A DNA stretch of 64,000 nucleotides from Maritimibacter sp. (GTDB lineage Bacteria; Pseudomonadota; Alphaproteobacteria; Rhodobacterales; Rhodobacteraceae). How positions within the stretch are numbered: position 1 is the stretch's first letter; every line of letters starts with the position of its first letter. Under the pieces are notes generated by a model that saw only the letters and a list, made by a program, of their open reading frames with translations, ran no database searches and was not told where the DNA came from. Made by a program: the position numbers and the translations under genes. The stretch is taken from contig JAABTN010000001.1 in assembly GCA_011389895.1 (NCBI GenBank), positions 142,940-206,939 of the forward strand, given 5' to 3'. Below, piece after piece: positions 35,667-43,435 of this stretch.

Positions 35667-37531
35667 TGTTCCTCAGGCTCCTTTTCCGCAACCGGCTGGC
35701 GGCCATGGGCGCCATCGTTCTGGCGATCATCCTCATTTTGGTGCTGGCTATCCCGATCCTGCCGTTGCAAGACCCGGACGTAATCAAGACCTCGGACCGG
35801 TTTCTGAAGCCGTTTTCCGATGGCCATCTTCTGGGCACCGACCATCTTGGGCGTGACCTTCTGGCCCGGCTGTTGCACGGCACGCGGTTGTCGCTGGCGG
35901 TGGGTATCTTCGCAGCGCTCATCGCGGCCACCATCGGCTCGGCGGTGGGGATCGTCGCGGGGTATTTCGGCGGGCGGATCGACAACGTCATCATGCGCGG
36001 CATCGACATGCTGATGGCCTTTCCCTACATCCTCCTTGCGCTTGCGATCGTCGCGGCGCTGGGCCCCGGGCTAATGAATGCGCTGATCGCCGTGGCCGCC
36101 GTGAACATTCCGTTCTTCGCCCGCAACATCCGTGGCATCACGGTGGGGCTCGCCGGGCGCGAGTTTATTGACGCGGCACGGCTTTCGGGCATGGGGCATG
36201 GCCGGATCATCCTGACGGAGCTATTGCCAAACGTGCTCTCGACCATCGTCATCGCGATGTCGACGACCGTGGGTTGGATGATCCTCGAAACCGCCGGCCT
36301 GTCGTTTCTTGGCCTCGGCTCGCAGCCGCCCCAGGCCGATCTTGGGTCCATGCTGGGCGAGGCACGCTCGGCGCTTATCACCAATCCGCATACCTCGATC
36401 ATTCCGGGGATCATGATTTTCCTGATCGTCATGTCGATCAACCTTCTGGGCGACGGGGTGCGCGATGCGCTTGACCCACGTCTGCGCTCGGGGGCCCTGT
36501 CGCGGCCCCGTGCCAAGACCATCGTGGATCGCAAGGGCGAAGTGCCCGCCGACGACGGCAAGGGGCTTTTGAACCTGCAGTCGCTCGACACGCAGTTTCA
36601 CGTCAGCAACCGCGTCTACCGCGCGGTGAATGACGTGTCGCTCTTCGTGAACCGGGGCGAATGCCTTGGGATCATCGGCGAATCCGGATCGGGAAAATCG
36701 GTCACCGCGCTCTCCGTCATGGGGCTTGTCGCTTCCCCTCCCGGTGTCGTGACGGGGGGTGCGGTGCGCTACGAGGGCGAAGACCTGTTGGCGGCGCCGT
36801 ATGAAAGCCTGCGTGAGAAGCGCGGCAACAAGGTTGCCTATATCTTCCAAGACCCGCTCTCGACCCTGCATCCGCTCTACCGCGTGGGCGACCAGTTGAT
36901 GGAAGCGATACAGGTGCACCACAAGGTGACGGATGCAGAGGCGAAGCAGCGCGCCATCGAGCTTTTGATGTCCGTGCGCATTCCGAACGCCGAAAGCCGC
37001 ATTCGAAACTATCCGCATGAAATGTCGGGCGGGATGCGCCAGCGTGTTGGCATTGCCATGGCGCTGGCCAACGATCCCGATGTGATCATCGCGGATGAGC
37101 CGACCACGGCGCTCGACGTCACGGTGCAGGCCCAAATCCTCGCGTTGCTGGATGATCTGCGGCGTGAACGCGGTCTGGCGATCGTCTTCATCACGCATGA
37201 CTTCGGTGTCGTGGCACAGCTTTGCGACCGGGTGGCGGTCATGTATGGCGGGCGGATCGTGGAAGAGGGGACCACGACCGATATCCTCGATCATCCTGCA
37301 CATCCCTATACCAAGCGCCTGATGGACTGCGTGCCGGAACTGGGCGGCGGCAAACGTGCCTTGGCCGCGATCCCGGGCTTGCCCCCGATGGTGTCCGACC
37401 TTCCGCCCGGATGCGCCTTTGCCCCGCGATGCGACAAGGCGACCGAGGCTTGCCGCAAGGGCGAGATCGCGCTGTCCGGGTCCGAAACCCGCGCCGTTCG
37501 GTGTATTCACCCCGAGGAGGAGATCGCATGA
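35663..37531 (+). CDS. Fused Dpp/Opp-type permease-ATPase (DppC-DppD fusion)
   Basis: 622 residues in one uninterrupted frame. Residues 1 to about 275 are a DppC-like permease with the HLLGTDHLGRDLLARLLHGT entry at 55-74 and the EAA loop REFIDAARLSGMGHGRIIL at 166-184. After a linker (about 276-300), residues 301-622 are a DppD-like ATPase: Walker A GESGSGKS at 339-346, then signature SGGMRQRV, Walker B VIIADEP and the C-terminal oligopeptide-transporter cysteine-containing extension PPGCAFAPRC. Elsewhere these are usually two genes. The ATPase-permease contact is thus built into one chain, and the partner ATPase follows with an ATGA overlap. Confidence 0.92.
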   Translation: MMFLRLLFRNRLAAMGAIVLAIILILVLAIPILPLQDPDVIKTSDRFLKPFSDGHLLGTDHLGRDLLARLLHGTRLSLAVGIFAALIAATIGSAVGIVAGYFGGRIDNVIMRGIDMLMAFPYILLALAIVAALGPGLMNALIAVAAVNIPFFARNIRGITVGLAGREFIDAARLSGMGHGRIILTELLPNVLSTIVIAMSTTVGWMILETAGLSFLGLGSQPPQADLGSMLGEARSALITNPHTSIIPGIMIFLIVMSINLLGDGVRDALDPRLRSGALSRPRAKTIVDRKGEVPADDGKGLLNLQSLDTQFHVSNRVYRAVNDVSLFVNRGECLGIIGESGSGKSVTALSVMGLVASPPGVVTGGAVRYEGEDLLAAPYESLREKRGNKVAYIFQDPLSTLHPLYRVGDQLMEAIQVHHKVTDAEAKQRAIELLMSVRIPNAESRIRNYPHEMSGGMRQRVGIAMALANDPDVIIADEPTTALDVTVQAQILALLDDLRRERGLAIVFITHDFGVVAQLCDRVAVMYGGRIVEEGTTTDILDHPAHPYTKRLMDCVPELGGGKRALAAIPGLPPMVSDLPPGCAFAPRCDKATEACRKGEIALSGSETRAVRCIHPEEEIA

Positions 37532-38484
37532 CCCCCGCGTTGAAAGTCGAAAACCTCGCAAAGACCTTTGGTGTGGGTGGGGGCCTCTTTGGCCGCCCCG
37601 CCGCCGGGGTGCGCGCGGTGCGCCCGATGTCCTTCGAAGTGGCGACCGGCGAGACGCTTGGCATCGTGGGCGAGTCCGGTTGTGGCAAATCCACCTTGGC
37701 GCGCATGCTCGTCGGGCTTCTGGACCCGACCGAGGGGTCGATCGAGATCGAGGGTCGCGCGCTGGACAATGCCGACCCGGCGGCCTTCGGGCGGCTGATC
37801 CAGTACATGTTCCAAGACCCGGTGTCCTCGCTCAACCCGCGCAAGACGATCAAGCAGATCATGGAAGCACCGCTAAAGCGGCTCTACGGGATGGGCCGGA
37901 CCGAGCGCGACACGCGCATCGACGAGATCTTCGACAGCGTCAACCTGCGCTCGGAATTCCTCGACCGCTACCCGCACGAATTTTCGGGCGGGCAGGCACA
38001 GCGGATCGGGGTGGCCCGCGCGCTCGCCGCCGCGCCACGCATCATCATTCTGGATGAGCCGGTGTCTGCGCTCGACGTGTCGGTGCAGGCGCAGGTGCTC
38101 AACCTGCTCAGGGATCTGAAAACCGAGTTCAACCTGACCTACCTGTTCATTTCCCATGACCTCGCGGTGGTCGAGGCGGTGTCGGACCGGATCGTGGTGC
38201 TATATTTTGGTGCGGTGGTCGAGATCGGCAAGGCCGAGGAGATCTTTGCGCGCCCGCGTCATCCCTATACAAAGCTTCTGGCGGACTCGGCGCCGGTCGT
38301 CGGACGCCCCCTGAAGGCGCCGGAACAGAAAGACAGCGAGTTGCCAGACCCGCTGAACCCGCCGCCCGGCTGTGCCTTTGCGACCCGGTGCCCGAGGGCG
38401 ACAGAGATTTGCCGCGAAAAGGAACCGATGCTTGAGCCCCACGGAGGAGATCAATTTGCCGCCTGTTTCCATCCGCTCGAATGA
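37528..38484 (+). CDS. Dpp/Opp-type ABC transporter ATPase 2 (DppF-like)
   Basis: 318 residues from an ATG with a GAGGAGGAG ribosome site at 37514-37522. Walker A GESGCGKS at about 50-57, Q-loop YMFQDPVSSLNP, signature FSGGQAQRIGVARAL, Walker B IIILDEPVSALD, and the C-terminal oligopeptide-ABC domain ending in CAFATRCP and CFHPLE. It pairs with the ATPase half of the fused protein to power import. The downstream regulator gene begins inside its 3' end. Confidence 0.93.
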   Translation: MTPALKVENLAKTFGVGGGLFGRPAAGVRAVRPMSFEVATGETLGIVGESGCGKSTLARMLVGLLDPTEGSIEIEGRALDNADPAAFGRLIQYMFQDPVSSLNPRKTIKQIMEAPLKRLYGMGRTERDTRIDEIFDSVNLRSEFLDRYPHEFSGGQAQRIGVARALAAAPRIIILDEPVSALDVSVQAQVLNLLRDLKTEFNLTYLFISHDLAVVEAVSDRIVVLYFGAVVEIGKAEEIFARPRHPYTKLLADSAPVVGRPLKAPEQKDSELPDPLNPPPGCAFATRCPRATEICREKEPMLEPHGGDQFAACFHPLE

Positions 38485-39220
38485 TGGCCCAAAGCAATCG
38501 CGCCCGACCCAGGTCGCCGAAGCGATCAAGGATTTCATCGTGCGCGAAGGGTTACTGCCCGGTGATCGCATCCCTTCCGAAGCGGAGCTGATCGAGCGGT
38601 TTTCCATGGCCAAGGGCACGATCCGCGAGGCCCTTCGGCTCCTCGATGCGCAGGGGCTGGTCAAATCGCGCACCGGGCCGGGGGGCGGCACCTTCGTGCA
38701 CGCGGTCTCGACCGAACGGGCCGAGGCACTTTTGGCCAATTACTTCTATTTCAAGGATCTGAAAATATCCGACATCTACCAGCTTCGCCGGGTGTTGGAG
38801 CCGGAACTGGTGGCAAGCCTCGCGGGGCAATTGCCAATCCGCGTGTTGCACGAGCTTGAGGACATTCTCGACAGCTACAGCGAACCGGCCAGCACCGACG
38901 AGGAAGAGCGCGACCAACATGTCGCCTCGCTTCGGTTTCACAAGGTTCTGGCGGACCAGACCGAGAACCCGCTTTTGTCTTTCGCGATCGGGTTCATGTT
39001 GACGATCCTGTCCGACATCACCGTGTCGCGGCGGCTTTACAGGCCCATCAACCTCGACCTCTGGGCGCGTGGCCGCGATTACCAGATGCGTTTGCTCGCC
39101 GCGTTGCGCGAAGGCGACAGCAAGGCCGCGCGCGCGATCATGACCGCGCATATGCAGACTGCCCAACCGCTCATGGAAGGGCAAGAGGCGGTGTCGCTCA
39201 AGCGTTTTATTCGCGAGTGA
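38456..39220 (+). CDS. FCD-domain GntR-family transcriptional regulator
   Basis: 254 residues if it starts at the TTG at 38456, which has GGAGGAGA six bases upstream; the frame is open earlier inside the ATPase gene but without a ribosome site. It has an N-terminal winged helix (PTQVAEAIKDFIVREGLLPG, then AKGTIREALRLLDAQGLV) and a C-terminal FCD ligand domain (RRVLEPELVASLAG; LRFHKVLADQTENPLL). It overlaps the ATPase gene by 29 bases. It probably represses the transporter and the divergent DUF1028/M20 genes through the palindrome at 32917-32954. Its 3' end overlaps the convergent dehydrogenase gene by 14 bases. Confidence 0.85.
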   Translation: MPPVSIRSNDGPKQSRPTQVAEAIKDFIVREGLLPGDRIPSEAELIERFSMAKGTIREALRLLDAQGLVKSRTGPGGGTFVHAVSTERAEALLANYFYFKDLKISDIYQLRRVLEPELVASLAGQLPIRVLHELEDILDSYSEPASTDEEERDQHVASLRFHKVLADQTENPLLSFAIGFMLTILSDITVSRRLYRPINLDLWARGRDYQMRLLAALREGDSKAARAIMTAHMQTAQPLMEGQEAVSLKRFIRE

Positions 39221-40199
39221 TCGGGCCTTTCGCCCGGCTCTCATCCGGCCCAAGCCGCGCTTCGTGGTCACGCACCACGCCGCCCGCGCCGCTTCCCGTC
39301 GCCTTCAACGCGCGCAGGATGCCGACGAGATTGTCGTCACGCAGACGCTCCAGGTCGCGGACCGACAGGTGCCCGGATTGCGCGTCGGACTGGCCCGCGA
39401 TCAGATCGACAAGCGCGTCGTCGAATTCCGGCACATCGGTGAGCCTGCTCCAGGGCCAGGACAGGGCGGGGCCGAATTGGGCCAGGAAATGCGTCATCCC
39501 TGCCTCACCCCCCGCGATACGGTAGGTTTCGAACAGGCCCATTTGCGCCCATCGCAGGCCAAAGCCCATGCGGATCGCCTCGTCGATCTCTTCGGTCGTG
39601 GCGACCCCGTCCTTCACCATCCAGAGGCTTTCGCGCCAGACCGCTTCCAGCAACCGGTCCGCGATATGGGCGTCGATTTCCTTGCGTAGGGTCAAAGGGT
39701 GCATCCCGATCCCGCGCAGGATGTCGGCGGCGCGAAGACAGATCCCGGCGTCTCCCACAAGCTCGACCAGCGGCAGAAGGTAGACCGGGTTGAAGGGGTG
39801 CGCCACGATGGCCTTGGCCCCCTGTCCCCCCTGCGCGTTAAGCTGCGTCGGGCGAAACCCGGACGTCGACGACCCCAGCACGGTATCGGCCCCAAGGTAG
39901 GGCGCAATATCGGCATAGACCCGATGCTTGAGCGACAAGGTTTCCGGCACGCTTTCTTGCACCCATGCCGCATCTGTTACAGCCGCGCCGGGGTCGGTAT
40001 GAAAGGTGAGCGTGCCCTCGCGCGGCAAGGGCCGGTCATAAAGTGCGGGAAGCGCGCGGCGGGCCCCGGAAAGCACCTCACCGATCTTGCGCTTGGCGTC
40101 GGGGTCAGGGTCATAAACAGCTACGTCCCAGCCGTTCAACAAAAACCGCGCGGCCCATCCGCCGCCGATCACGCCCCCGCCAAGCACCGCGGCCTTCAT
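39207..40199 (-). CDS. L-carnitine dehydrogenase-like 3-hydroxyacyl-CoA dehydrogenase family protein
   Basis: 330 residues. It has the Rossmann motif GGGVIGGGWAARF at 7-19, the HPFNP active-site motif near residue 135 and GFGLRWAQMGLFETYRIAGG split near 210-230, which is typical of L-carnitine 3-dehydrogenase. It would oxidise L-carnitine (or a similar 3-hydroxy acid) to the 3-keto compound with NAD+. The next gene upstream on the same strand is a BKACE enzyme with a four-base overlap; in characterised carnitine degradation the two reactions are consecutive. The thioesterase usually associated with this route is not in the cluster. Confidence 0.8.
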   Translation of the reverse strand: MKAAVLGGGVIGGGWAARFLLNGWDVAVYDPDPDAKRKIGEVLSGARRALPALYDRPLPREGTLTFHTDPGAAVTDAAWVQESVPETLSLKHRVYADIAPYLGADTVLGSSTSGFRPTQLNAQGGQGAKAIVAHPFNPVYLLPLVELVGDAGICLRAADILRGIGMHPLTLRKEIDAHIADRLLEAVWRESLWMVKDGVATTEEIDEAIRMGFGLRWAQMGLFETYRIAGGEAGMTHFLAQFGPALSWPWSRLTDVPEFDDALVDLIAGQSDAQSGHLSVRDLERLRDDNLVGILRALKATGSGAGGVVRDHEARLGPDESRAKGPITRE

Positions 40200-41107
40200 G
40201 CCGGGGCTCGCTTTTCAAGCCCGAGTTTGTCGCGCACCTCGGTCGGGCCGATCACCCGCGCCCCCATCCGCTCGATGATCCCCACGGCGCGTTCGACAAG
40301 TTGTGCGTTGGTGGCCAGAACCCGCTTGTCGAGCATCAGGTTGTCCTCAAGCCCGACCCGCACGTTGCCCCCTGCCAGAACCGCCGCCGCGACATAAGCC
40401 ATCTGGTCCCGGCCCAGAGAGAAGGCCGACCAATGCCAGTCGGCGGGGATGTTGTTCACCATGGCGAGGAAGGTGTTGAGATCATTGGGTGCCCCCCACG
40501 GCACACCCATGCAAAGCTGGACCAGCGCCGGGGTGTCGAGCACGCGGTTCTCGACAAGCTGGCGTGCATACCACAAATGACCGGTATCGAAGGCCTCGAT
40601 CTCGGGTTTCACGCCAAGCTCGGTCATGCGCTGCCCCATAGCGGTGAGCATCCCGGGCGTGTTCGTCATCACGTAATCGGCTTCGGCAAAATTCATCGTG
40701 CCGCAATCCAGCGTGCAGATTTCCGGCAGGCAGGCGGCGATATGGGTCAGGCGGTCTTCGGCCCCGATCATGTCGGTCGCAGCCGTGTTGAGGGGCAGGG
40801 GCGCGTCGGGCGGGCCAAAGACCATGTCGCCACCCATGCCGGCGGTCAGGTTCAGGATCACGTCTACCTCGGCGTCGCGAATGCGTTCGGTCACCTCGCG
40901 AAAAAGCGCCGGGTCGCGCGACGGCGCGCCGGTTTCGGGATCGCGCACATGGCAATGCACCACCGCCGCGCCAGCCTTTGCCGCGTCGATGGCGCTGTCG
41001 GCGATCGCGCGCGGACTGCGCGGCACATGGGGCGAGCGGTCCTGTGTCGCGCCGGAGCCGGTGACGGCACAGGTGACAAAGACGTCTCGGTTCATGGCAA
41101 GAGGCAT
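40196..41107 (-). CDS. BKACE-family beta-keto acid cleavage enzyme (3-dehydrocarnitine cleavage type)
   Basis: 303 residues from an ATG with GAAAGG seven bases upstream. The DUF849/BKACE pattern is clear: VTCAVTGSG at the start, the zinc-binding VVHCHVRDP (two His), LNLTAGMGG near residue 87 and GGNVRVGLEDNL near 245. BKACE enzymes condense a beta-keto acid with acetyl-CoA to give acetoacetate plus a new CoA ester. Paired with a carnitine-dehydrogenase-like gene, 3-dehydrocarnitine to betainyl-CoA plus acetoacetate is the best guess. Substrates vary within the family. Confidence 0.82.
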   Translation of the reverse strand: MPLAMNRDVFVTCAVTGSGATQDRSPHVPRSPRAIADSAIDAAKAGAAVVHCHVRDPETGAPSRDPALFREVTERIRDAEVDVILNLTAGMGGDMVFGPPDAPLPLNTAATDMIGAEDRLTHIAACLPEICTLDCGTMNFAEADYVMTNTPGMLTAMGQRMTELGVKPEIEAFDTGHLWYARQLVENRVLDTPALVQLCMGVPWGAPNDLNTFLAMVNNIPADWHWSAFSLGRDQMAYVAAAVLAGGNVRVGLEDNLMLDKRVLATNAQLVERAVGIIERMGARVIGPTEVRDKLGLEKRAPA

Positions 41108-41161
41108 GTCGGCGCCTTTCGGGGTTGGTGGGGGGCAGGTTGGCGGGCGATCGGTTCGGGG

Positions 41162-42007
41162 TCAGGGTTCGGCCACGACGGGGTTCTGGATCACGCCCAA
41201 TCCGTCGATCTCGATCCTGACGATATCACCGATCCGAAGATAGTCCCCGGTCTCCATCCCGACACCGGCGGGGGTGCCGGTGAACAACACGTCGCCGGGC
41301 ATCAGTGTGAAGACCTGCGAGATATAGGAAATCTGGTCCGCCAGCTTGTGGATCATCAGGCTGGTCGAGGCATCCTGTTTCAAAGCCCCGTTCACCCATG
41401 TCCTGATCCGCAGGTCTTCGGGGTCCGCCACTTCGTCCGCGGTGGTGATCCACGGGCCGAAGGGGCCATGGGTGTCAAAGCTTTTGCCCAAGGTGAAGGT
41501 GGGCGAGCGCATTTGCCAATCGCGCACGCTCACGTCATTGCCGACCGCGTAACCCGCCACGACCGACAGCGCCGCGTCGCGGGGCACGTGGCGGCAGCGT
41601 TTTCCGATCACCAAGGCCAATTCGCCCTCAAAATCAAGCTGGTCCGAGACCTTCGGCATCTCGATCCCCTGCGAGGGGCCATTGACGCAGGACACCTGTT
41701 TGTTGAACCAGATCTGGGTGTCGGGCACCTTGACGCCCCGCGCCGCCGCCTTTTCGGCGTGATCTTTGTAGTTCATTCCCAGCGCGAGAAGCTTTTGCGG
41801 CGCGCCCACCGGGGCCTCAAGCGTCACTTCGGCCAAGGGATGGCGCGCTGCGGTCGCTTCCCTCACGTCAGCGAAATCGTTTTGGGCTTTTGCGAGCAAG
41901 GCGCGCATCGATGTGCCGAAACCGGCGTCCGTCAAGTCGGTGATCTCGTCCCCATCGACGCGCCCAAGATGGGTCGCACCATTCCGGGTGAAGCGGGCCA
42001 GTTTCAT
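41162..42007 (-). CDS. Fumarylacetoacetate-hydrolase-family protein
   Basis: 281 residues from the ATG giving MKLARFTRNG, preceded by GGAGA. FAH-domain metal ligands are visible in DFEGELALVIGKR near residues 122-134 and an Asp near GNDVSVRDWQ at about 157. It has the family sequence ALGMNYKDHAEKAA near 73-86. Members hydrolyse or decarboxylate 2-oxo/acylpyruvate compounds such as 5-oxopent-3-ene-dioates. It lies 54 bases upstream of the BKACE gene on the same strand, so it may be in the same operon; its substrate is unknown. Confidence 0.82.
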   Translation of the reverse strand: MKLARFTRNGATHLGRVDGDEITDLTDAGFGTSMRALLAKAQNDFADVREATAARHPLAEVTLEAPVGAPQKLLALGMNYKDHAEKAAARGVKVPDTQIWFNKQVSCVNGPSQGIEMPKVSDQLDFEGELALVIGKRCRHVPRDAALSVVAGYAVGNDVSVRDWQMRSPTFTLGKSFDTHGPFGPWITTADEVADPEDLRIRTWVNGALKQDASTSLMIHKLADQISYISQVFTLMPGDVLFTGTPAGVGMETGDYLRIGDIVRIEIDGLGVIQNPVVAEP

Positions 42008-42331
42008 GGCGGTCTCCAAAAGCCGTTGAATTCGCGTGAATTCTTGTCCGTGTTCCGCCATGGCCGCAACCCGTGGCCGGGATTTATTTCCACCCCGCCC
42101 GACCGATGGGCAGGGCGGCCATAAATGGAGCAGGCGGGGGGTGGATGCAATTTTTGAACATCGGGTCAATTCTGGCGAAAAAATCAAAACACATCAAAGA
42201 CCTTGCAAAATTCTCTGCAAGGCGGTGCGATACGAATAGGGGGAATCGCTGCCACCCGGCTGCGCTGGCCTACCCAATAGATACCCACATTGCCACGCCC
42301 GGTATTCGGGCGTTGCCACCAGGAGGTTCCA
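42008..42331. promoter_or_regulatory. 324-bp divergent intergenic region with two hairpins
   Basis: Separates the FAH-family gene from the BMP transporter operon. The AT-rich centre (42145-42200) should hold promoters. Downstream of it are CCTTGCA / TGCAAGG (42201-42207 and 42216-42222) and, directly ahead of the ribosome site of the binding-protein gene, ACGCCCG / CGGGCGT (42295-42301 and 42307-42313). The first may be an operator, the second a leader hairpin close to AGGAGG at 42321-42326. I do not recognise a known purine riboswitch here. Confidence 0.45.
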
Positions 42332-43363
42332 ATGACGTTCTTGAGTAAGATTTCTGCCCGAACAGGGCTCGCCGCCGCATTGCTTGCGGGATCGGTGATG
42401 ACCGCATCCGCGTTCACCGCCTGTCAGGTCACTGACGTGGGCGGCATCGACGATGCCAGCTTCAACCAGACCGCGTGGAAGGGTGTGCAAGACGCCATGG
42501 CCGCGCATGACGAAGTCGAGGGCCGGTTTCTCGAAAGTCAGGCCGAGACCGATTACGATTCAAACCTCAACTCGCTCATCCAAGCGGGCTGTGACGTGAT
42601 CATCACCGTGGGCTTCCTCATGGGCGACGCGACCAAGAGCGCCGCCGAGTCCAACCCGGACCAGAAATTCTCGATCGTCGACTTTGCCTATGATCCGACC
42701 ATCCCGAACGTGCTGGGCCAAGTCTATGCCACCGATCAGGGGGCCTTCCTCGCGGGCTATCTTGCCGCCGGGATGTCGGAAACCGGGGTGCTCGGCACCT
42801 TTGGCGGGATCAACATTCCGCCGGTGACCGCCTTCATGGATGGCTTCGTCCACGGCGTGAATTACTACAACTCCGAGAAGGGCACCGATGTGCAGGTCCT
42901 GGGTTGGAACCCGGAATCGCGCGAAGGCCTGTTCACCGGCAACTTCGACAGCCTTGATGACGGGCGGGCCTTTGCCCAGAACCTGTATGACGAAGGCGCG
43001 GACATCGTGATGCCGGTTGCGGGCCCCGTGGGCCTTGGGTCGGCCACGCTGGCTGCCGAGATCGGGACTGACGAGCTGAAGATCATCGGCGTGGACGCCG
43101 ACCAGACGCAGACCGACCCGGAGAACGCCGATGTGTACCTGACTTCGGTGCTCAAGCGTATGGACAGCACCGTGACTCAGGTCATCGAAATGGCGATGGA
43201 AGGCTCCTTCGAGGGTGGTCTCATCGTCGGGACGCTTGAGAACGAGGGCGTGGGCCTTGCCGGCTATGGCGCGTTCGAAGACAGCGTTCCGGACGAACTG
43301 CGCGCCGAGATCGAGGCCGTGAAGGCCGGGATCATCGACGGTTCCATCGAAGTCGGCATGTAA
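42332..43363 (+). CDS. BMP-family ABC transporter substrate-binding protein (nucleoside type)
   Basis: 343 residues from the ATG at 42332 with AGGAGG five bases upstream. A Sec signal peptide ends near residue 29 (TASA). The BMP/TmpC pattern follows: ACQVTDVGGIDDASFNQTAW, with DDxSFNQ typical of nucleoside-binding basic membrane proteins, LIQAGCDVIITVGFLMG near 75-92 and KFSIVDFAYD. It binds a ligand in the periplasm for the ATPase and two permeases downstream. Related systems take up purine or pyrimidine nucleosides. An imperfect hairpin of 13 pairs separates it from the ATPase gene. Confidence 0.9.
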   Translation: MTFLSKISARTGLAAALLAGSVMTASAFTACQVTDVGGIDDASFNQTAWKGVQDAMAAHDEVEGRFLESQAETDYDSNLNSLIQAGCDVIITVGFLMGDATKSAAESNPDQKFSIVDFAYDPTIPNVLGQVYATDQGAFLAGYLAAGMSETGVLGTFGGINIPPVTAFMDGFVHGVNYYNSEKGTDVQVLGWNPESREGLFTGNFDSLDDGRAFAQNLYDEGADIVMPVAGPVGLGSATLAAEIGTDELKIIGVDADQTQTDPENADVYLTSVLKRMDSTVTQVIEMAMEGSFEGGLIVGTLENEGVGLAGYGAFEDSVPDELRAEIEAVKAGIIDGSIEVGM

Positions 43364-43372
43364 TCCGACCCC

Positions 43373-43402
43373 CGCCCGTCGCCGGACCCCCGGCGGCGGG
43401 CG
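43373..43402 (+). terminator. Strong hairpin between BMP binding-protein and ATPase genes
   Basis: CGCCCG-T-CGCCGG (43373-43385) pairs with CCGGCG-G-CGGGCG (43390-43402) around ACCC, with one G-U pair, ten bases past the stop codon. There is no T-run. It is likely a processing or partial-termination structure favouring expression of the binding protein. Confidence 0.5.
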
Positions 43403-43435
43403 ATTGCATCCTCATGTCCCGGGTGGGAGGACGAC

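Noticed and set aside
42130..42331. Purine riboswitch ahead of the nucleoside-type transporter
   Set aside because: The conserved junction bases and paired loops of the purine aptamer are not recognisable; only simple hairpins are seen.
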